Positions 17,150 through 26,788 of a stretch of DNA of 64,000 nucleotides are shown in pieces. The notes beneath the pieces were generated by a model. It saw only the letters and a list, made by a program, of their open reading frames with translations, did no database searches and was not told the DNA's origin. Within the stretch, counting starts at the first letter, position 1; every line of letters starts with the position of its first letter. The translations under genes were made by a program, and so were the position numbers. Source of the DNA: Streptomycetaceae bacterium (lineage in GTDB: Bacteria; Actinomycetota; Actinomycetes; Nanopelagicales; Nanopelagicaceae); NCBI GenBank assembly GCA_027490815.1, contig JAIXXJ010000036.1:1-64000 (forward strand), written 5' to 3'.

Positions 17150-17995
17150 TTACGGCTTCAATACAGGAGCGCCAGCATCTGTTGCTAGCCACTTATCTGT
17201 AATTGCTGCCAAAGTTCCATCGGCAGTGATTGCATCAACTGCACCAGAAACACATGAAGTTAGTTTGCTGCCCTTAGTGAGCAAGAGACCGAACTGATCT
17301 CCTGCGCCACTTGATGGCAACTGACCAACGATTAGACCATTTGGAACTTCAACACCTGATAGATAGAAAGCAGTTGGTAGATCTACTACTAGACCATCAA
17401 TTTGCTTGTTCTTAAGTGCTGATACACCAGCTGCATTGTCATTAAATACCTGTGGTGTTGAACCAATCTGGTTCTCAATTGCATCTAGAGATGTTGTTCC
17501 AACAGCTGCGCCAAGCTTTGCGTTCTTGAGCTCAGCAAGAGTTGTCTTTCCTTCGATCTTGCTTCCCTTAAATGAAACAATTGCTTGTGGTGCTGTGTAG
17601 TAGGCAGATGAGAAATCGACTGCATTCTTGCGCTCTTCTGTAATTGAGAATTGCTGCAAGTTGAAGTCAAAGTTCTTCTCTCCTGGTGTTACTGCTGAAT
17701 CAAATGTTGTACGAACCCATGTGACATCAGCTGCATCAAATCCGAGTTGCTTTGCAACTGCGTATGCAACTGCACCTTCAAAACCATTTCCAGTCTCTGG
17801 TGCATCATCAATGACCCATGGGTAGTAAGCAGGCTCACCAGTTGCAATTGTTAGCTTGCCTTCAGTAACTAATGCAAGGTCTTCCTTTGCACATGATGCA
17901 GATGCTGAAGAATCTGAATCTGATGATGAACATCCTGAAAGTGTTAACGCTGCTGCAAATACAACAGCTGAAAATATTCCGAAACGCTTTTTCAA
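17150..17995 (-). CDS. Amino-acid ABC importer substrate-binding lipoprotein
   Basis: A 281-residue family 3 solute-binding protein. The N-terminus MKKRFGIFSAVVFAAALTL is followed by the lipobox LSGC and a Ser-rich linker. The mature domain runs from LTIATGEPAYYPWV, with FDFNLQQFSITEERKNAVDF typical of the family, and ends with a TDKWLATDAG helix. The start is TTG at 17995 with an AGGAG ribosome site six bases upstream. It is the first importer gene and lies directly behind a SAM riboswitch, which argues for methionine or a precursor as ligand rather than the glutamate or histidine usual for the family. Confidence 0.92.
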   Translation of the reverse strand: MKKRFGIFSAVVFAAALTLSGCSSSDSDSSASASCAKEDLALVTEGKLTIATGEPAYYPWVIDDAPETGNGFEGAVAYAVAKQLGFDAADVTWVRTTFDSAVTPGEKNFDFNLQQFSITEERKNAVDFSSAYYTAPQAIVSFKGSKIEGKTTLAELKNAKLGAAVGTTSLDAIENQIGSTPQVFNDNAAGVSALKNKQIDGLVVDLPTAFYLSGVEVPNGLIVGQLPSSGAGDQFGLLLTKGSKLTSCVSGAVDAITADGTLAAITDKWLATDAGAPVLKP

Positions 17996-18061
17996 CTCAA
18001 TCTCCTAATGTGTCAGGGGATCTTCACTAACTAAACTAACTAGATAAGTGCAGTTAGTTAG

Positions 18062-18180
18062 ACCCACGCTTGCCGATGATGGTGACTATCGGCCTGGTCT
18101 TCACCCGGAGCACCCCGCCGCGGTGGAGGGTTGCCGTCCAGTTAGCCGGGGCTTAATGCTGGAACTCGTGACCGTGGCAA
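18062..18180 (-). ncRNA. SAM-IV-type (SAM-I/IV superfamily) riboswitch
   Basis: Minus-strand RNA contains the core GGUCACGAGUUCCAGC, then AAGCCCCGGCUAACUGG, GGCAACCCUCC, GGGGUGCUCCGGGUGAAGACC and a terminal hairpin GCCGAU/AUCGGC. P1 is GGUC/GACC. The loop CCCGG can pair with CCGGG as the pseudoknot. The extra hairpin after P1 marks the SAM-IV form known from actinobacteria. It precedes the ABC importer by about 65 bases. A stem AACUAACU/AGUUAGUU between it and the ribosome site may be the expression platform. Boundaries approximate. Confidence 0.88.
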
Positions 18181-18237
18181 ATGTTATTAGAGGGTATGGA
18201 AGTTGTCGACTTGCAAATGAGATGCATAAAAACTAAC

Positions 18238-18322
18238 TGGTGGCGGGTGAAGGATTTGAACCTTCGAAGGCAGAGCCGGGGGATTTACAGTCCCCTCCCA
18301 TTGGCCGCTCGGGCAACCCGCC
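18238..18322 (-). tRNA. tRNA-Tyr (anticodon GTA)
   Basis: A class II tRNA with acceptor GGCGGGT/ACCCGCC, long variable arm, anticodon loop CTGTAAA (GTA), T arm GAAGGTTCAAATCCTTC, and encoded 3' CCA. It is the only one of the four tRNA genes here with an encoded CCA. It lies just upstream of the SAM riboswitch on the same strand. Confidence 0.97.
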
Positions 18323-18441
18323 AAGGTCGAACAAGTACTGCGGCAATTATGGATTGTGCGAAGGGAAAGGATACCTTACGCACGTAGGCGCCAAAACCCA
18401 GTTTTATGGGCCCGCCTTTTTGAGTCAAGGAGCCCTAACAA

Positions 18442-18933
18442 ATGGCAGCAGATAGCAGTTTCGACGTCACTTCAAAGATCGATCGCATGGAGTTAGACAA
18501 TGCGATCAATCAAGCAGTTCGAGAAATTGATACGCGTTTTGATTTTAAAAATACTGGTTCAAAGATTGAACTTGAAGGTGAAAAGATTTTAATAGAAGCT
18601 GGCACCGAAGAGCGTGCAAAGGCAGCACTTGATGTTGTTAAGGACAAGATGATTAAGCGTGGTGTATCTCTTAAACACTTAGATGCGGGTGAACCACAGT
18701 TATCCGGAAAGATTTACAAAATTGTTGCTCCACTTAAAGAGGGCATCTCCACTGAAAATGCTAAGAAAATTGCAAAGAAGGTTCGCGATGAAGGCCCAAA
18801 GTCTGTGAAGACTCAAATACAAGGTGATGAACTGCGCGTAACTTCAAAAAGTCGCGATGATCTGCAAGAGACAATGGCCATGATAAAAGATGGTGGCTGG
18901 GATTTCGCTGTTCAATTTACGAACTTTAGATAA
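18442..18933 (+). CDS. yajQ: YajQ family nucleotide-binding protein
   Basis: A 163-residue UPF0234/YajQ protein made of two ferredoxin-like domains; homologues bind tRNA, GTP or cyclic di-GMP and some interact with transcription factors. The conserved start [20 protein letters not shown] and RFDFK, the central [11 protein letters not shown] and the end [10 protein letters not shown] are diagnostic. AAGGAG precedes the ATG. It is followed without spacing by the TTG start of the rarD-like gene. Confidence 0.93.
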   Translation: MAADSSFDVTSKIDRMELDNAINQAVREIDTRFDFKNTGSKIELEGEKILIEAGTEERAKAALDVVKDKMIKRGVSLKHLDAGEPQLSGKIYKIVAPLKEGISTENAKKIAKKVRDEGPKSVKTQIQGDELRVTSKSRDDLQETMAMIKDGGWDFAVQFTNFR

Positions 18934-19824
18934 TTGAATAAAAATAAGCTCAGTCTTTTATTTGGAATTAGTGCCTATTCACTATGGGGACTTTTCCCTT
19001 TGTACTGGCCGTTGCTTGAACCAGCTAATCCATTAGAGATTGTTTCTCACCGTGCTGTTTGGACATTAATTTTTTGTGTCATTGTTTTAATTGCAACAAA
19101 AGCCTTCAAGGAAACTTTAGTTACTCTCAAGCGTCCGAAGGTTGCAGCAAAGCTGTTTGCAACTTCTTTGCTGATCTCAATTAACTGGTTAATTTATATT
19201 TGGGCAACAAATAATGGGCACGTGGTTGAAGCTTCTTTGGGTTATTACATTAATCCACTCATAACAATTGGTTTTGGTGTTTTCTTACTTAAAGAAAAAC
19301 TACGCCCACTGCAATGGGTTTCAGTATCGGTTGCAACAGTTGGTGTCTCAGTCCTAACAATCGCCTATGGTCGTCTTCCCTGGATAGCAATTGGTTTAGC
19401 ACTGTCTTGGGGCAGTTATGGATTAATCAAAAAACAGCTGGGACTAGGCGCCCTTCAAGGCTTAGCTATCGAAACCTTCATCTCTGCATTTTTCTATCTT
19501 GCTTATCTAGTTTTTCTTGGAAACCAAGGAACTGGGCAGTTTGGAAATGGTTGGGGGCTCACGCTGTTGTTAATGAGTGCGGGAGCAGTAACTGCGATTC
19601 CGCTGCTTCTATTTAATGGCGCTGCTAACCGTCTGCCATTTACGACAATTGGTCTTCTTCAATACATCACTCCAACATTGCAGTTTTCTTGTGGCGTATG
19701 GATTTATCACGAAGATATGCCGCTATCTCGTTGGATCGGTTTTTTTATTATTTGGGTTGCACTAATAGCACTGGCTGCAGATTTAATTAAATCAAACAGA
19801 TCGGTCAATAACAGCGTCGCATAG
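18934..19824 (+). CDS. rarD: RarD-type EamA-family transporter
   Basis: A 296-residue membrane protein with about ten helices in two EamA repeats. GISAYSLWGLFPLYWPLLEP and SHRAVWTL are characteristic of the RarD subfamily; ASLGYYINPLITI marks the first repeat and LLQYITPTLQF the second. RarD is named for chloramphenicol sensitivity, but the substrate is unknown. The TTG start directly abuts the yajQ stop. The 3' end overlaps the convergent polyprenyl synthase gene by 33 bases. Confidence 0.88.
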   Translation: MNKNKLSLLFGISAYSLWGLFPLYWPLLEPANPLEIVSHRAVWTLIFCVIVLIATKAFKETLVTLKRPKVAAKLFATSLLISINWLIYIWATNNGHVVEASLGYYINPLITIGFGVFLLKEKLRPLQWVSVSVATVGVSVLTIAYGRLPWIAIGLALSWGSYGLIKKQLGLGALQGLAIETFISAFFYLAYLVFLGNQGTGQFGNGWGLTLLLMSAGAVTAIPLLLFNGAANRLPFTTIGLLQYITPTLQFSCGVWIYHEDMPLSRWIGFFIIWVALIALAADLIKSNRSVNNSVA

Positions 19825-20781
19825 AGACATCAAGGCCCCTGTTGCATCATTAACTGGCAGAGGCCCAAGGGCTAAACGTGCTTGCTTAGCTATCTGGTGT
19901 AACTGCTCGCGAGATTCATCGAGTGCTTTATGGTTTCGAAGTTGCAGTAAAACCTGTTGAACAGTTGCTTCATCTTCTATTGGGCCAGCCAAAAGCTCCT
20001 TTAGCTCGCGATCTACTGAATCAGTAGATTTCATAACATTGAGAGTTACTAACGTTGGAACGCCTTCTCGTAGATCTGTTCCTGGAGTTTTTCCAGATTG
20101 ATTTGATTCACTTGCAATATCGATAACATCATCTGCTAATTGAAAAGCAGTACCAATTTTTTCGCCAAATACTGTAACCGTCTCAGTGATGTCGGCAGGA
20201 GCGCCAGAGATCATTGCGCCATAGCGTGCGGAGGCAGAAATAAGCGATCCAGTTTTATCTGCAACAACTTTTAAATAATGCTCAAGTGGATCTTGTCCTG
20301 GATTTGGTCCTTGTGTTTCCATGATTTGACCAATTACAAGTCGTTCAAATGTGCGTGCCTGTAAACGCACTGCTGCTGGTCCAAGATCTGCTAAAAGATC
20401 CGATGACTTAGCAAAAAGAAAGTCTCCAGTTAAAATCGCAATTGTATTTCCCCAACGCATGTTGGCACTTTCAACTCCGCGGCGTAAAGGCGCCTCATCC
20501 ATTACATCGTCATGATAAAGAGTTGCTAAATGTGTAATTTCACAAGCTACTGCTGCGGCAATGACTGCCTGTCCGTTTGGATCGCCATACTGAGAAGTTA
20601 GAAGAGTTAAGAGTGGACGTAATCTTTTTCCACCTGCTGAAACTAAATGGTGTGCTGTTTCATCTACAAATGGATACTCGCTGCGAGTATGGCTTCGAAG
20701 TAAGGACTCAACTTCTGCCATTCGAGAAACTAAATGCTGCTCAAGTTCTGGTGAAACATTTGGAATCCCGAAAGTAGACAT
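19792..20781 (-). CDS. Long-chain polyprenyl diphosphate synthase
   Basis: A 329-residue trans-prenyltransferase that extends allylic diphosphates with isopentenyl diphosphate. Both Asp-rich motifs are present: YHDDVMDEAPLRRG and FQLADDVIDIASE, along with GGKRLRPLL and GDFLFAKS. Small residues before the first motif fit a long product. It is coupled (TAATG) to nuoN at the end of the complex I operon, so the product is most likely the menaquinone side chain used by MenA. Confidence 0.92.
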   Translation of the reverse strand: MSTFGIPNVSPELEQHLVSRMAEVESLLRSHTRSEYPFVDETAHHLVSAGGKRLRPLLTLLTSQYGDPNGQAVIAAAVACEITHLATLYHDDVMDEAPLRRGVESANMRWGNTIAILTGDFLFAKSSDLLADLGPAAVRLQARTFERLVIGQIMETQGPNPGQDPLEHYLKVVADKTGSLISASARYGAMISGAPADITETVTVFGEKIGTAFQLADDVIDIASESNQSGKTPGTDLREGVPTLVTLNVMKSTDSVDRELKELLAGPIEDEATVQQVLLQLRNHKALDESREQLHQIAKQARLALGPLPVNDATGALMSLCDAVIDRSV

Positions 20782-22298
20782 TAGCGTATGAAGATAGCTA
20801 GATCAGAGATGAAATCAAGCAAAGGCGTTGGATAGACACCAAGAATTAATGTGATTGCTGCCGATGCCACGATGGCTGTTCGAGTAAGAATAGATGGAAT
20901 CTCAACGCTCGTACCATCTTCGGTTGCCTCACTAAAAAACATTAAAACAATGACACGAATGTAGAAAAACGCTGCCAGAGCACTTGAAAGTATTGCTACA
21001 AGAACAAGACCAGTGGCTCCACTTTCATATGCGGCTGAAAAAATTGAAAACTTTCCTATGAATCCGCTTGTCAGTGGAATTCCAGCAAATGCAAGAAGGA
21101 AGAAGGCGAAAGTTGATGCAGCAAATGGTGATCGCTTTCCAAGTCCTTTCCAGCGATTTAGATCGGTAACTTCACCGGATGAATCACGGACAAGGGTCAC
21201 AACTGCAAACGCACCTACAGTTGCGATTCCATAAGCAAGTAAGTAGAAAATAGTTGCATCCAGGCCAGATTTGTTTAAGGCGATAACACCCAATAGTAAG
21301 AAACCAGCATGAGCAATTGAAGAGTATGCGAGCATTCTTTTCACATCTCGCTGCGTAACAGCTACGAGAGATCCTAATAACATTGTTATTGCTGCAATGC
21401 CAGTAAGCACTGACGACCAAGACCACTCGGCATTTGCAAAGACTGTGTAATAGATGCGCAGCATCGCACCAAAAGCTGCAACTTTTGTTGCGGCGGCCAT
21501 GAACGCTGTTACGGGTGTAGGAGCGCCTTGATACACATCTGGTGCCCAGGAGTGAAATGGAACGGCTCCAACTTTAAATAGCAAGCCGATGGATAAAAAC
21601 GCAAGACCAATGAGAAGTAGGACATCGTTTCCACTGCCACCAATTACGGATTCTTGGATTCCAGCAAAATTGACCGAGCCTGAGTATCCATATAGATATG
21701 CAGCTCCGAACAAGAAGAATGCTGATGAGAATGAGCCCAAGAGAAAATACTTTAAAGCTGATTCCTGTGATGCTAAACGGCGACGGCGTGAAAGACCAGC
21801 CATCAAATAAAGTGGGAGAGAAAGCATTTCTAAGGCAACAAATAAAGTAATCAAGTCGCCAGCGACCGGGAACATTAACATTCCAGCAACTGCAAACAAT
21901 GTCAGTGGATAAACCTCAGTAACTTGAGCTCCCATCGCAATTGCTTTGCGCTCTTCTTCAGAACCAGGAAGGGCTGCAGGTAGGGCCGTAAAATGTTCTG
22001 TATCTGCAATTAACAAAATTGCGATTATTGAAATGATTAAGATGCTGCCCTGCAAGAGAACCGCTGGACCATCAATGATGATCGATCCCATGGCTGGCGT
22101 AAGAGATTGCTCCCCGCGAATATTCCACACTTGCAAAAGCGCAAGGGACAAAACTCCAAGTGCAAGAGTTAGCTGCACTATTGGTCGTTTGGCCCTAGAA
22201 ACAAAGGCTTCAACCAAGACACCAATTAAAGCCCCACCAAGCAAGATAAGCATCGGTGAAAGTAAAGTGTATGAAAGTACTGGCGATGTAAATGTCAT
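20781..22298 (-). CDS. nuoN: NADH-quinone oxidoreductase subunit N
   Basis: A 505-residue antiporter-like proton-pumping subunit of complex I with about 14 membrane helices. The lysine and proline helix regions show KVGAVPFHSWAPDVYQGAP and KRMLAYSSIAHAGF; LPLYLMAGLSRRRRLASQESALKY covers another family signature. It overlaps nuoM (TAATG) and the prenyl synthase gene (TAATG). Confidence 0.95.
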   Translation of the reverse strand: MTFTSPVLSYTLLSPMLILLGGALIGVLVEAFVSRAKRPIVQLTLALGVLSLALLQVWNIRGEQSLTPAMGSIIIDGPAVLLQGSILIISIIAILLIADTEHFTALPAALPGSEEERKAIAMGAQVTEVYPLTLFAVAGMLMFPVAGDLITLFVALEMLSLPLYLMAGLSRRRRLASQESALKYFLLGSFSSAFFLFGAAYLYGYSGSVNFAGIQESVIGGSGNDVLLLIGLAFLSIGLLFKVGAVPFHSWAPDVYQGAPTPVTAFMAAATKVAAFGAMLRIYYTVFANAEWSWSSVLTGIAAITMLLGSLVAVTQRDVKRMLAYSSIAHAGFLLLGVIALNKSGLDATIFYLLAYGIATVGAFAVVTLVRDSSGEVTDLNRWKGLGKRSPFAASTFAFFLLAFAGIPLTSGFIGKFSIFSAAYESGATGLVLVAILSSALAAFFYIRVIVLMFFSEATEDGTSVEIPSILTRTAIVASAAITLILGVYPTPLLDFISDLAIFIR

Positions 22299-23806
22299 TA
22301 CTTATCCTCAATACTTGGTGCAGGGTCGGTAAAGCCTAGTTGGGCAACAATATTTGTAGTTGCTGGATTAATTATCTTAAGCAACGGTGATGGATAAAAT
22401 CCTAAGACAACGATAATTGCAACTACTGGCGCAATAGCAATTTTCTCTCGAAGATTTAAGTCTTTCAGATTCTCATTTCCTGGCGTAGTAGGTCCATGCA
22501 ATGCTTTTTGAACCGGAATCAAGATGTATAGCGCAGCAAGAACAATTCCGAATGTCGCAATAATTGCGTGGACTGGATACCTGGTGAATGTGCCAACTAA
22601 TACCAAAAATTCACTCACAAAACTTGAAAGTCCAGGAAGGGCTAGCGAAGAAAGACCAGCGAAGAAGAAGCTCCACGCCAACACTGGTGTCACTCGCTGT
22701 AATCCACCGAAGTCAGAGATTGTTGATGATCCACGCCGCGAAATCATCCATCCTGCAACTAGGAACAAGGCTGCTGTTGAGAAGGCGTGGTTGAACATAT
22801 AAAGAACTGCGCCTGAGTGACCTTGCGAAGTCATTGCAAAAATTCCAAGTGTAATAAAGCCAAAGTGCGAGATAGAGGTATAGGCGATCAGGCGCTTAAT
22901 ATTTTTTTGTCCAATTGCAAGGAAGGCCCCGTAAAGAATTGAAATCACTGCAAGGATAAGAATCAAAGGCGTGAAGGTTTTACTGGCTTCAGGAAAGAGC
23001 GTTAAGCAGTAGCGGATCATTCCAAAAGTTCCAACTTTATCGAGCACTCCTAGAAGTAGAACCGATGTACCAGGCGATGCCGATCCTGCTGCATCTGGTA
23101 ACCATGTATGGAATGGCCAGACCGGAGCTTTTATCGCAAAGGCAATAAAGAATCCAAGGAACAAAAGATTTTGAGTTGTAGAACTCATCTGTAACTGTGA
23201 AAGTTGATTGATATCAAATGTATGGCCGAATTGATCACCAGACATAACGAATAGAGCAATTATTGAAGCAAGCATCAATAATCCTCCGACAAGGCTGTAA
23301 ATCAAAAACTTAACTGCAGCTGCTGCTCGCTCGCCTGTTCCATATCCTCCGATTAAGAAGTAAACAGGAATTAACATCGCTTCAAAAATCACATAGAACA
23401 AGAAAAGATCTGTGGCAGCAAAAACGCCGATCATCATGGTCTCAAGGACAAGAATTAAAATATAGAAGGTTTTTACGCTCCAACGCCCACCGTGTGCTTC
23501 ATTCCAACCAGCTAGAACCACAATAGGTGCCAAAATCGTTGACATTAAAATGAGAACTAATGCAATGGCATCGATACCAACAGCAAAATTAATTCCAAAA
23601 CTTGGAATCCATGCGTATTTTTCAACAAATTGAAGTCCTACGTTCTCACGATCAAAGTTCAATGTCATCGCAATTGTTACAAGCAATACGGCAATTGTTG
23701 TTATCAAGGCGGCCTGCTTTGCGGCTTTTTCATTAGTCTTTGGCAAAACTGATACAACGGCCGCACCAACTAATGGCAAGAACATCAATAAAGTTAACCA
23801 ATTCAT
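22298..23806 (-). CDS. nuoM: NADH-quinone oxidoreductase subunit M
   Basis: A 502-residue membrane subunit of complex I. The start is the ATG at 23806 (MNWLTLLMFLPLVG), which overlaps the nuoL stop; a start 18 bases upstream lies in nuoL. The signature regions are FEAMLIPVYFLIGGYGTGER, AFAIKAPVWPFHTWLPDA and KRLIAYTSISHFGF, each bearing the conserved Glu, Lys or His residues of proton channels. Confidence 0.96.
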   Translation of the reverse strand: MNWLTLLMFLPLVGAAVVSVLPKTNEKAAKQAALITTIAVLLVTIAMTLNFDRENVGLQFVEKYAWIPSFGINFAVGIDAIALVLILMSTILAPIVVLAGWNEAHGGRWSVKTFYILILVLETMMIGVFAATDLFLFYVIFEAMLIPVYFLIGGYGTGERAAAAVKFLIYSLVGGLLMLASIIALFVMSGDQFGHTFDINQLSQLQMSSTTQNLLFLGFFIAFAIKAPVWPFHTWLPDAAGSASPGTSVLLLGVLDKVGTFGMIRYCLTLFPEASKTFTPLILILAVISILYGAFLAIGQKNIKRLIAYTSISHFGFITLGIFAMTSQGHSGAVLYMFNHAFSTAALFLVAGWMISRRGSSTISDFGGLQRVTPVLAWSFFFAGLSSLALPGLSSFVSEFLVLVGTFTRYPVHAIIATFGIVLAALYILIPVQKALHGPTTPGNENLKDLNLREKIAIAPVVAIIVVLGFYPSPLLKIINPATTNIVAQLGFTDPAPSIEDK

Positions 23807-25695
23807 TATGAAACCACCACCCAAATTGCAGCAATTAAAGTAAGTGCGCCGACCAAAATTAGGGCTGCATAACTTCTAACAAATCCATTTTGTAATCCGC
23901 GTAGGCCAGAGCCTGAACCAATGGCCATTCTTGCCACCCCACGAACAGAACCATCAACGACTACATCCTCTGTGGTCACTAGCGCCTTGGTCAGTAACTG
24001 CCCTGGACGCATAAAGAACTTCTCGTTGAATTGATCCTGCATCAAGTCTTTGCGCACAAACTTTGTAATCCAGGAAACATCAACTGGTGCAACAGTTTCA
24101 ATATTTTCACGCATGTACTTATAAACAGCGATCGATACACCAATGGCAACCATTGTTAGAGCCAATGCAGAAACTACAATTGGCTTGAGCAACTCTTCAT
24201 GTTCACCGTGATCTTCAAACAATGGACTCAGCCACTTATACAAAGCTTTGTTGTGATACAGCAAATATCCAGAAGTTACTGAACCAACTGCCAAAACTGC
24301 CATTGGAAACCACATTAACCATGGTGATTCATGTGGTTCAACACCTTCGTCCCAGCGTTTTGTTCCAGCAAATGTCAAAATCATTACCCGAGTCATATAA
24401 AAGGCAGTTATTGCTGCACCGATCAATGTGAGTGAACCTAGAAAAATAGCTTGCATTCCGCCAGAATTAAATGCCGACTCAATGATCATATCTTTGGAGT
24501 AGAAGCCTGCAAATGGTGGAACACCCAGAATAGCTAGATAACCAATTCCAAAAGTAATAAATGTGATCGGCATGAATTGTCTAAGCGCTCCATATTTGCG
24601 CATATTCACTTCATCGTTCATTCCGTGCATAACAGAACCCGCACCAAGGAACATTCCTGCTTTAAAGAATCCGTGTGTAATTAAATGCATGATCGCAAAT
24701 GCATATCCGATTGGACCTAAGCCAGTTGCCAAAATCATGTAGCCAATTTGTGACATCGTCGAAGCTGCAAGTGCCTTCTTTATGTCATCTTTTGCCGTAC
24801 CAATCAAAGCACCAAAGATCAGAGTGATCGCACCAACAATTACAACAAGCAACTGGGCAGTTGGGGCTGCATCAAAAACAAAATTAGAACGTGTTATTAG
24901 ATAGACACCAGCTGTCACCATTGTTGCAGCGTGAATTAAAGCCGACACAGGTGTTGGCCCAGCCATCGCATCGCCAAGCCAGGCTTGCAATGGAAACTGT
25001 GCTGACTTTCCAGCGGCAGCAACTAACAACATAATTCCCATGGCCGTTAAGGCAGCTTCAGATGTGTGATGTGCCTGCTCTGCAACTCCGGCAAATGAAA
25101 CTGTGCCCATCGTGGCAAATGCGATCATGATCGCAAGTGAAAGACCCATGTCTCCCACACGGTTCATAACGAAAGCTTTTTTAGATGCGGTTGCGTATGC
25201 AGGTTTTTGATTCCAGAAACCAATTAATAGGTATGAGGCAAGACCAACACCCTCCCATCCAACATAAAGGCTTAGGTAGCTATCCCCCAAAACCAATAAC
25301 AACATGGCTGCGATAAATAGATTTAGGTATGCAAAGAATCTGCGTCGATCACGATCTTCTGACATATATGCAATTGAATATATGTGAATAAGCGTTCCTA
25401 CTCCCGTAATAAGGAGAACGAAGCAAATTGATAACTGATCAAGTAGCAATCCGGCGTCTACATTAAAACTTCCAACAGAAATCCACTCAAAAAGCTTTTG
25501 TGAAATAGGACGCATCTCGGTAGGGCGATTAACCATCTGGATCAAGTGATAAACACCGACCACAAATGATGAACCGGATAAAGCAGTAGCTAAAAGGTGT
25601 CCCCACTTATCGGTCCGACGACCACCCAGAAGAAGAATTGCTGCACCCGCAAAAGGCAGTCCAATTAGATAAACCAAACTAGTTGAAATCGTCAT
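23806..25695 (-). CDS. nuoL: NADH-quinone oxidoreductase subunit L
   Basis: The 629-residue distal antiporter-like subunit. YVGWEGVGLASYLLIGFW, GKSAQFPLQAWLGDAMAGPT and KKALAASTMSQIGYM are the conserved channel motifs, and HAATMVTAGVYL is typical. The C-terminal 120 residues contain the lateral helix that clamps the membrane arm and a last membrane helix. It lies two bases after nuoK. Confidence 0.97.
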   Translation of the reverse strand: MTISTSLVYLIGLPFAGAAILLLGGRRTDKWGHLLATALSGSSFVVGVYHLIQMVNRPTEMRPISQKLFEWISVGSFNVDAGLLLDQLSICFVLLITGVGTLIHIYSIAYMSEDRDRRRFFAYLNLFIAAMLLLVLGDSYLSLYVGWEGVGLASYLLIGFWNQKPAYATASKKAFVMNRVGDMGLSLAIMIAFATMGTVSFAGVAEQAHHTSEAALTAMGIMLLVAAAGKSAQFPLQAWLGDAMAGPTPVSALIHAATMVTAGVYLITRSNFVFDAAPTAQLLVVIVGAITLIFGALIGTAKDDIKKALAASTMSQIGYMILATGLGPIGYAFAIMHLITHGFFKAGMFLGAGSVMHGMNDEVNMRKYGALRQFMPITFITFGIGYLAILGVPPFAGFYSKDMIIESAFNSGGMQAIFLGSLTLIGAAITAFYMTRVMILTFAGTKRWDEGVEPHESPWLMWFPMAVLAVGSVTSGYLLYHNKALYKWLSPLFEDHGEHEELLKPIVVSALALTMVAIGVSIAVYKYMRENIETVAPVDVSWITKFVRKDLMQDQFNEKFFMRPGQLLTKALVTTEDVVVDGSVRGVARMAIGSGSGLRGLQNGFVRSYAALILVGALTLIAAIWVVVS

Positions 25696-25697
25696 AG

Positions 25698-25997
25698 CTA
25701 TCGCTTCAACAAACTTGCATCATCTACAGATGCTGAGCGGCGGGATCGATAAATTGCAACAATAATTGCAAGTCCAACTACAACTTCACAGGCGGCAACA
25801 ACCATCGTGAAAAAGGCCATCACCTGCCCATCTAGATTTCCATTGATTCTTGAAAAAGTTACGAAAGATAAATTAGCTGCATTAAGCATTAGTTCGATAC
25901 ACATAAATACAACGATTGCATTGCGTCGGACAACAACGCCTACTGCGCCTATCGTAAATAAAAGTGCAGAGATATAGAGATAGTTGGAGGCATCCAT
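25698..25997 (-). CDS. nuoK: NADH-quinone oxidoreductase subunit K
   Basis: A 99-residue three-helix membrane subunit. [34 protein letters not shown] with the essential Glu, and [18 protein letters not shown] with the second Glu are all present. Overlaps the nuoJ stop by one base (TAATG). Confidence 0.97.
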   Translation of the reverse strand: MDASNYLYISALLFTIGAVGVVVRRNAIVVFMCIELMLNAANLSFVTFSRINGNLDGQVMAFFTMVVAACEVVVGLAIIVAIYRSRRSASVDDASLLKR

Positions 25998-26788
25998 TAC
26001 TTCTCCTCCTCAACCTGTGTTGAAATCTTCTTAAGATCAAATGTGTTTGAATCCAGCATGTCACCGCGGGCCTTGAGGCTTGCATTTACTGAGTTAGGTG
26101 CAGGAGTGCCATCTGGCAAAAGTGCCGGAACATCTACTGCGTTGTGGCGTGCATAAACTCCAGGGGCTGGCAATCCTGCAGCAGTTGCTATTGATTCGCC
26201 TCGGAATCTGTTGATTGATTGCTGGCGCTGAGTTGTCTTCTTCGAAGATCTTGGTTGGTGTGCAAGAACCATTGCACCTAGTGCTGCAGTGACCAATAAC
26301 GCTGAAATAACTTCGAAAGGCCAAACAAATCTTGAAAACAGTAAGTAACCAATTCCTTCAACATTTCCATCTGCATTTGCTGCAGAAAGTCCTATGGCAT
26401 CGCGACCAAGAGTTGCACGGCCCAATAATGAAACCATTAAACCGCCAAATCCAACGGCTGCAGTAATTGCAATTGGCCGCAGTCCTCTAATTGTTTCGGT
26501 CAATGAATCAGATGAATCAACGCCAACAAGCATGAGGATAAAGAGGAAGAGCATCATGACTGCGCCTGTATAAACAACGACCTGAACAATGCCTAAGAAA
26601 ACTGCATCTTGTGCGATGTAAAAAACTGCAAGGACAACCATGACAAATGCCATGAGGATTGCTGAGTGAACTGCTTTTTTAACTAAAAGCATTCCTAAAG
26701 CTGCAAGGACGGCCAAAGGCCCAAGAATCCAAAACATTACTGCCTCTGGAGTAGCAGTCTGTCCAACTTCAATTGCTAACTGCATCAT
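25997..26788 (-). CDS. nuoJ: NADH-quinone oxidoreductase subunit J, with C-terminal extension
   Basis: The five-helix membrane subunit. [19 protein letters not shown] is the conserved third-helix signature. The family core ends near residue 175. About 90 further residues, starting around [19 protein letters not shown], form a soluble, basic then acidic tail. Extended NuoJ proteins occur in actinobacteria. The start is the first of two ATGs and overlaps the nuoI stop. Confidence 0.95.
   Translation of the reverse strand: MMQLAIEVGQTATPEAVMFWILGPLAVLAALGMLLVKKAVHSAILMAFVMVVLAVFYIAQDAVFLGIVQVVVYTGAVMMLFLFILMLVGVDSSDSLTETIRGLRPIAITAAVGFGGLMVSLLGRATLGRDAIGLSAANADGNVEGIGYLLFSRFVWPFEVISALLVTAALGAMVLAHQPRSSKKTTQRQQSINRFRGESIATAAGLPAPGVYARHNAVDVPALLPDGTPAPNSVNASLKARGDMLDSNTFDLKKISTQVEEEK

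Noticed and set aside
21946..22332. 128-codon open frame opposite nuoN and the nuoM end
   Set aside because: Antisense shadow without start signal or recognisable domain.
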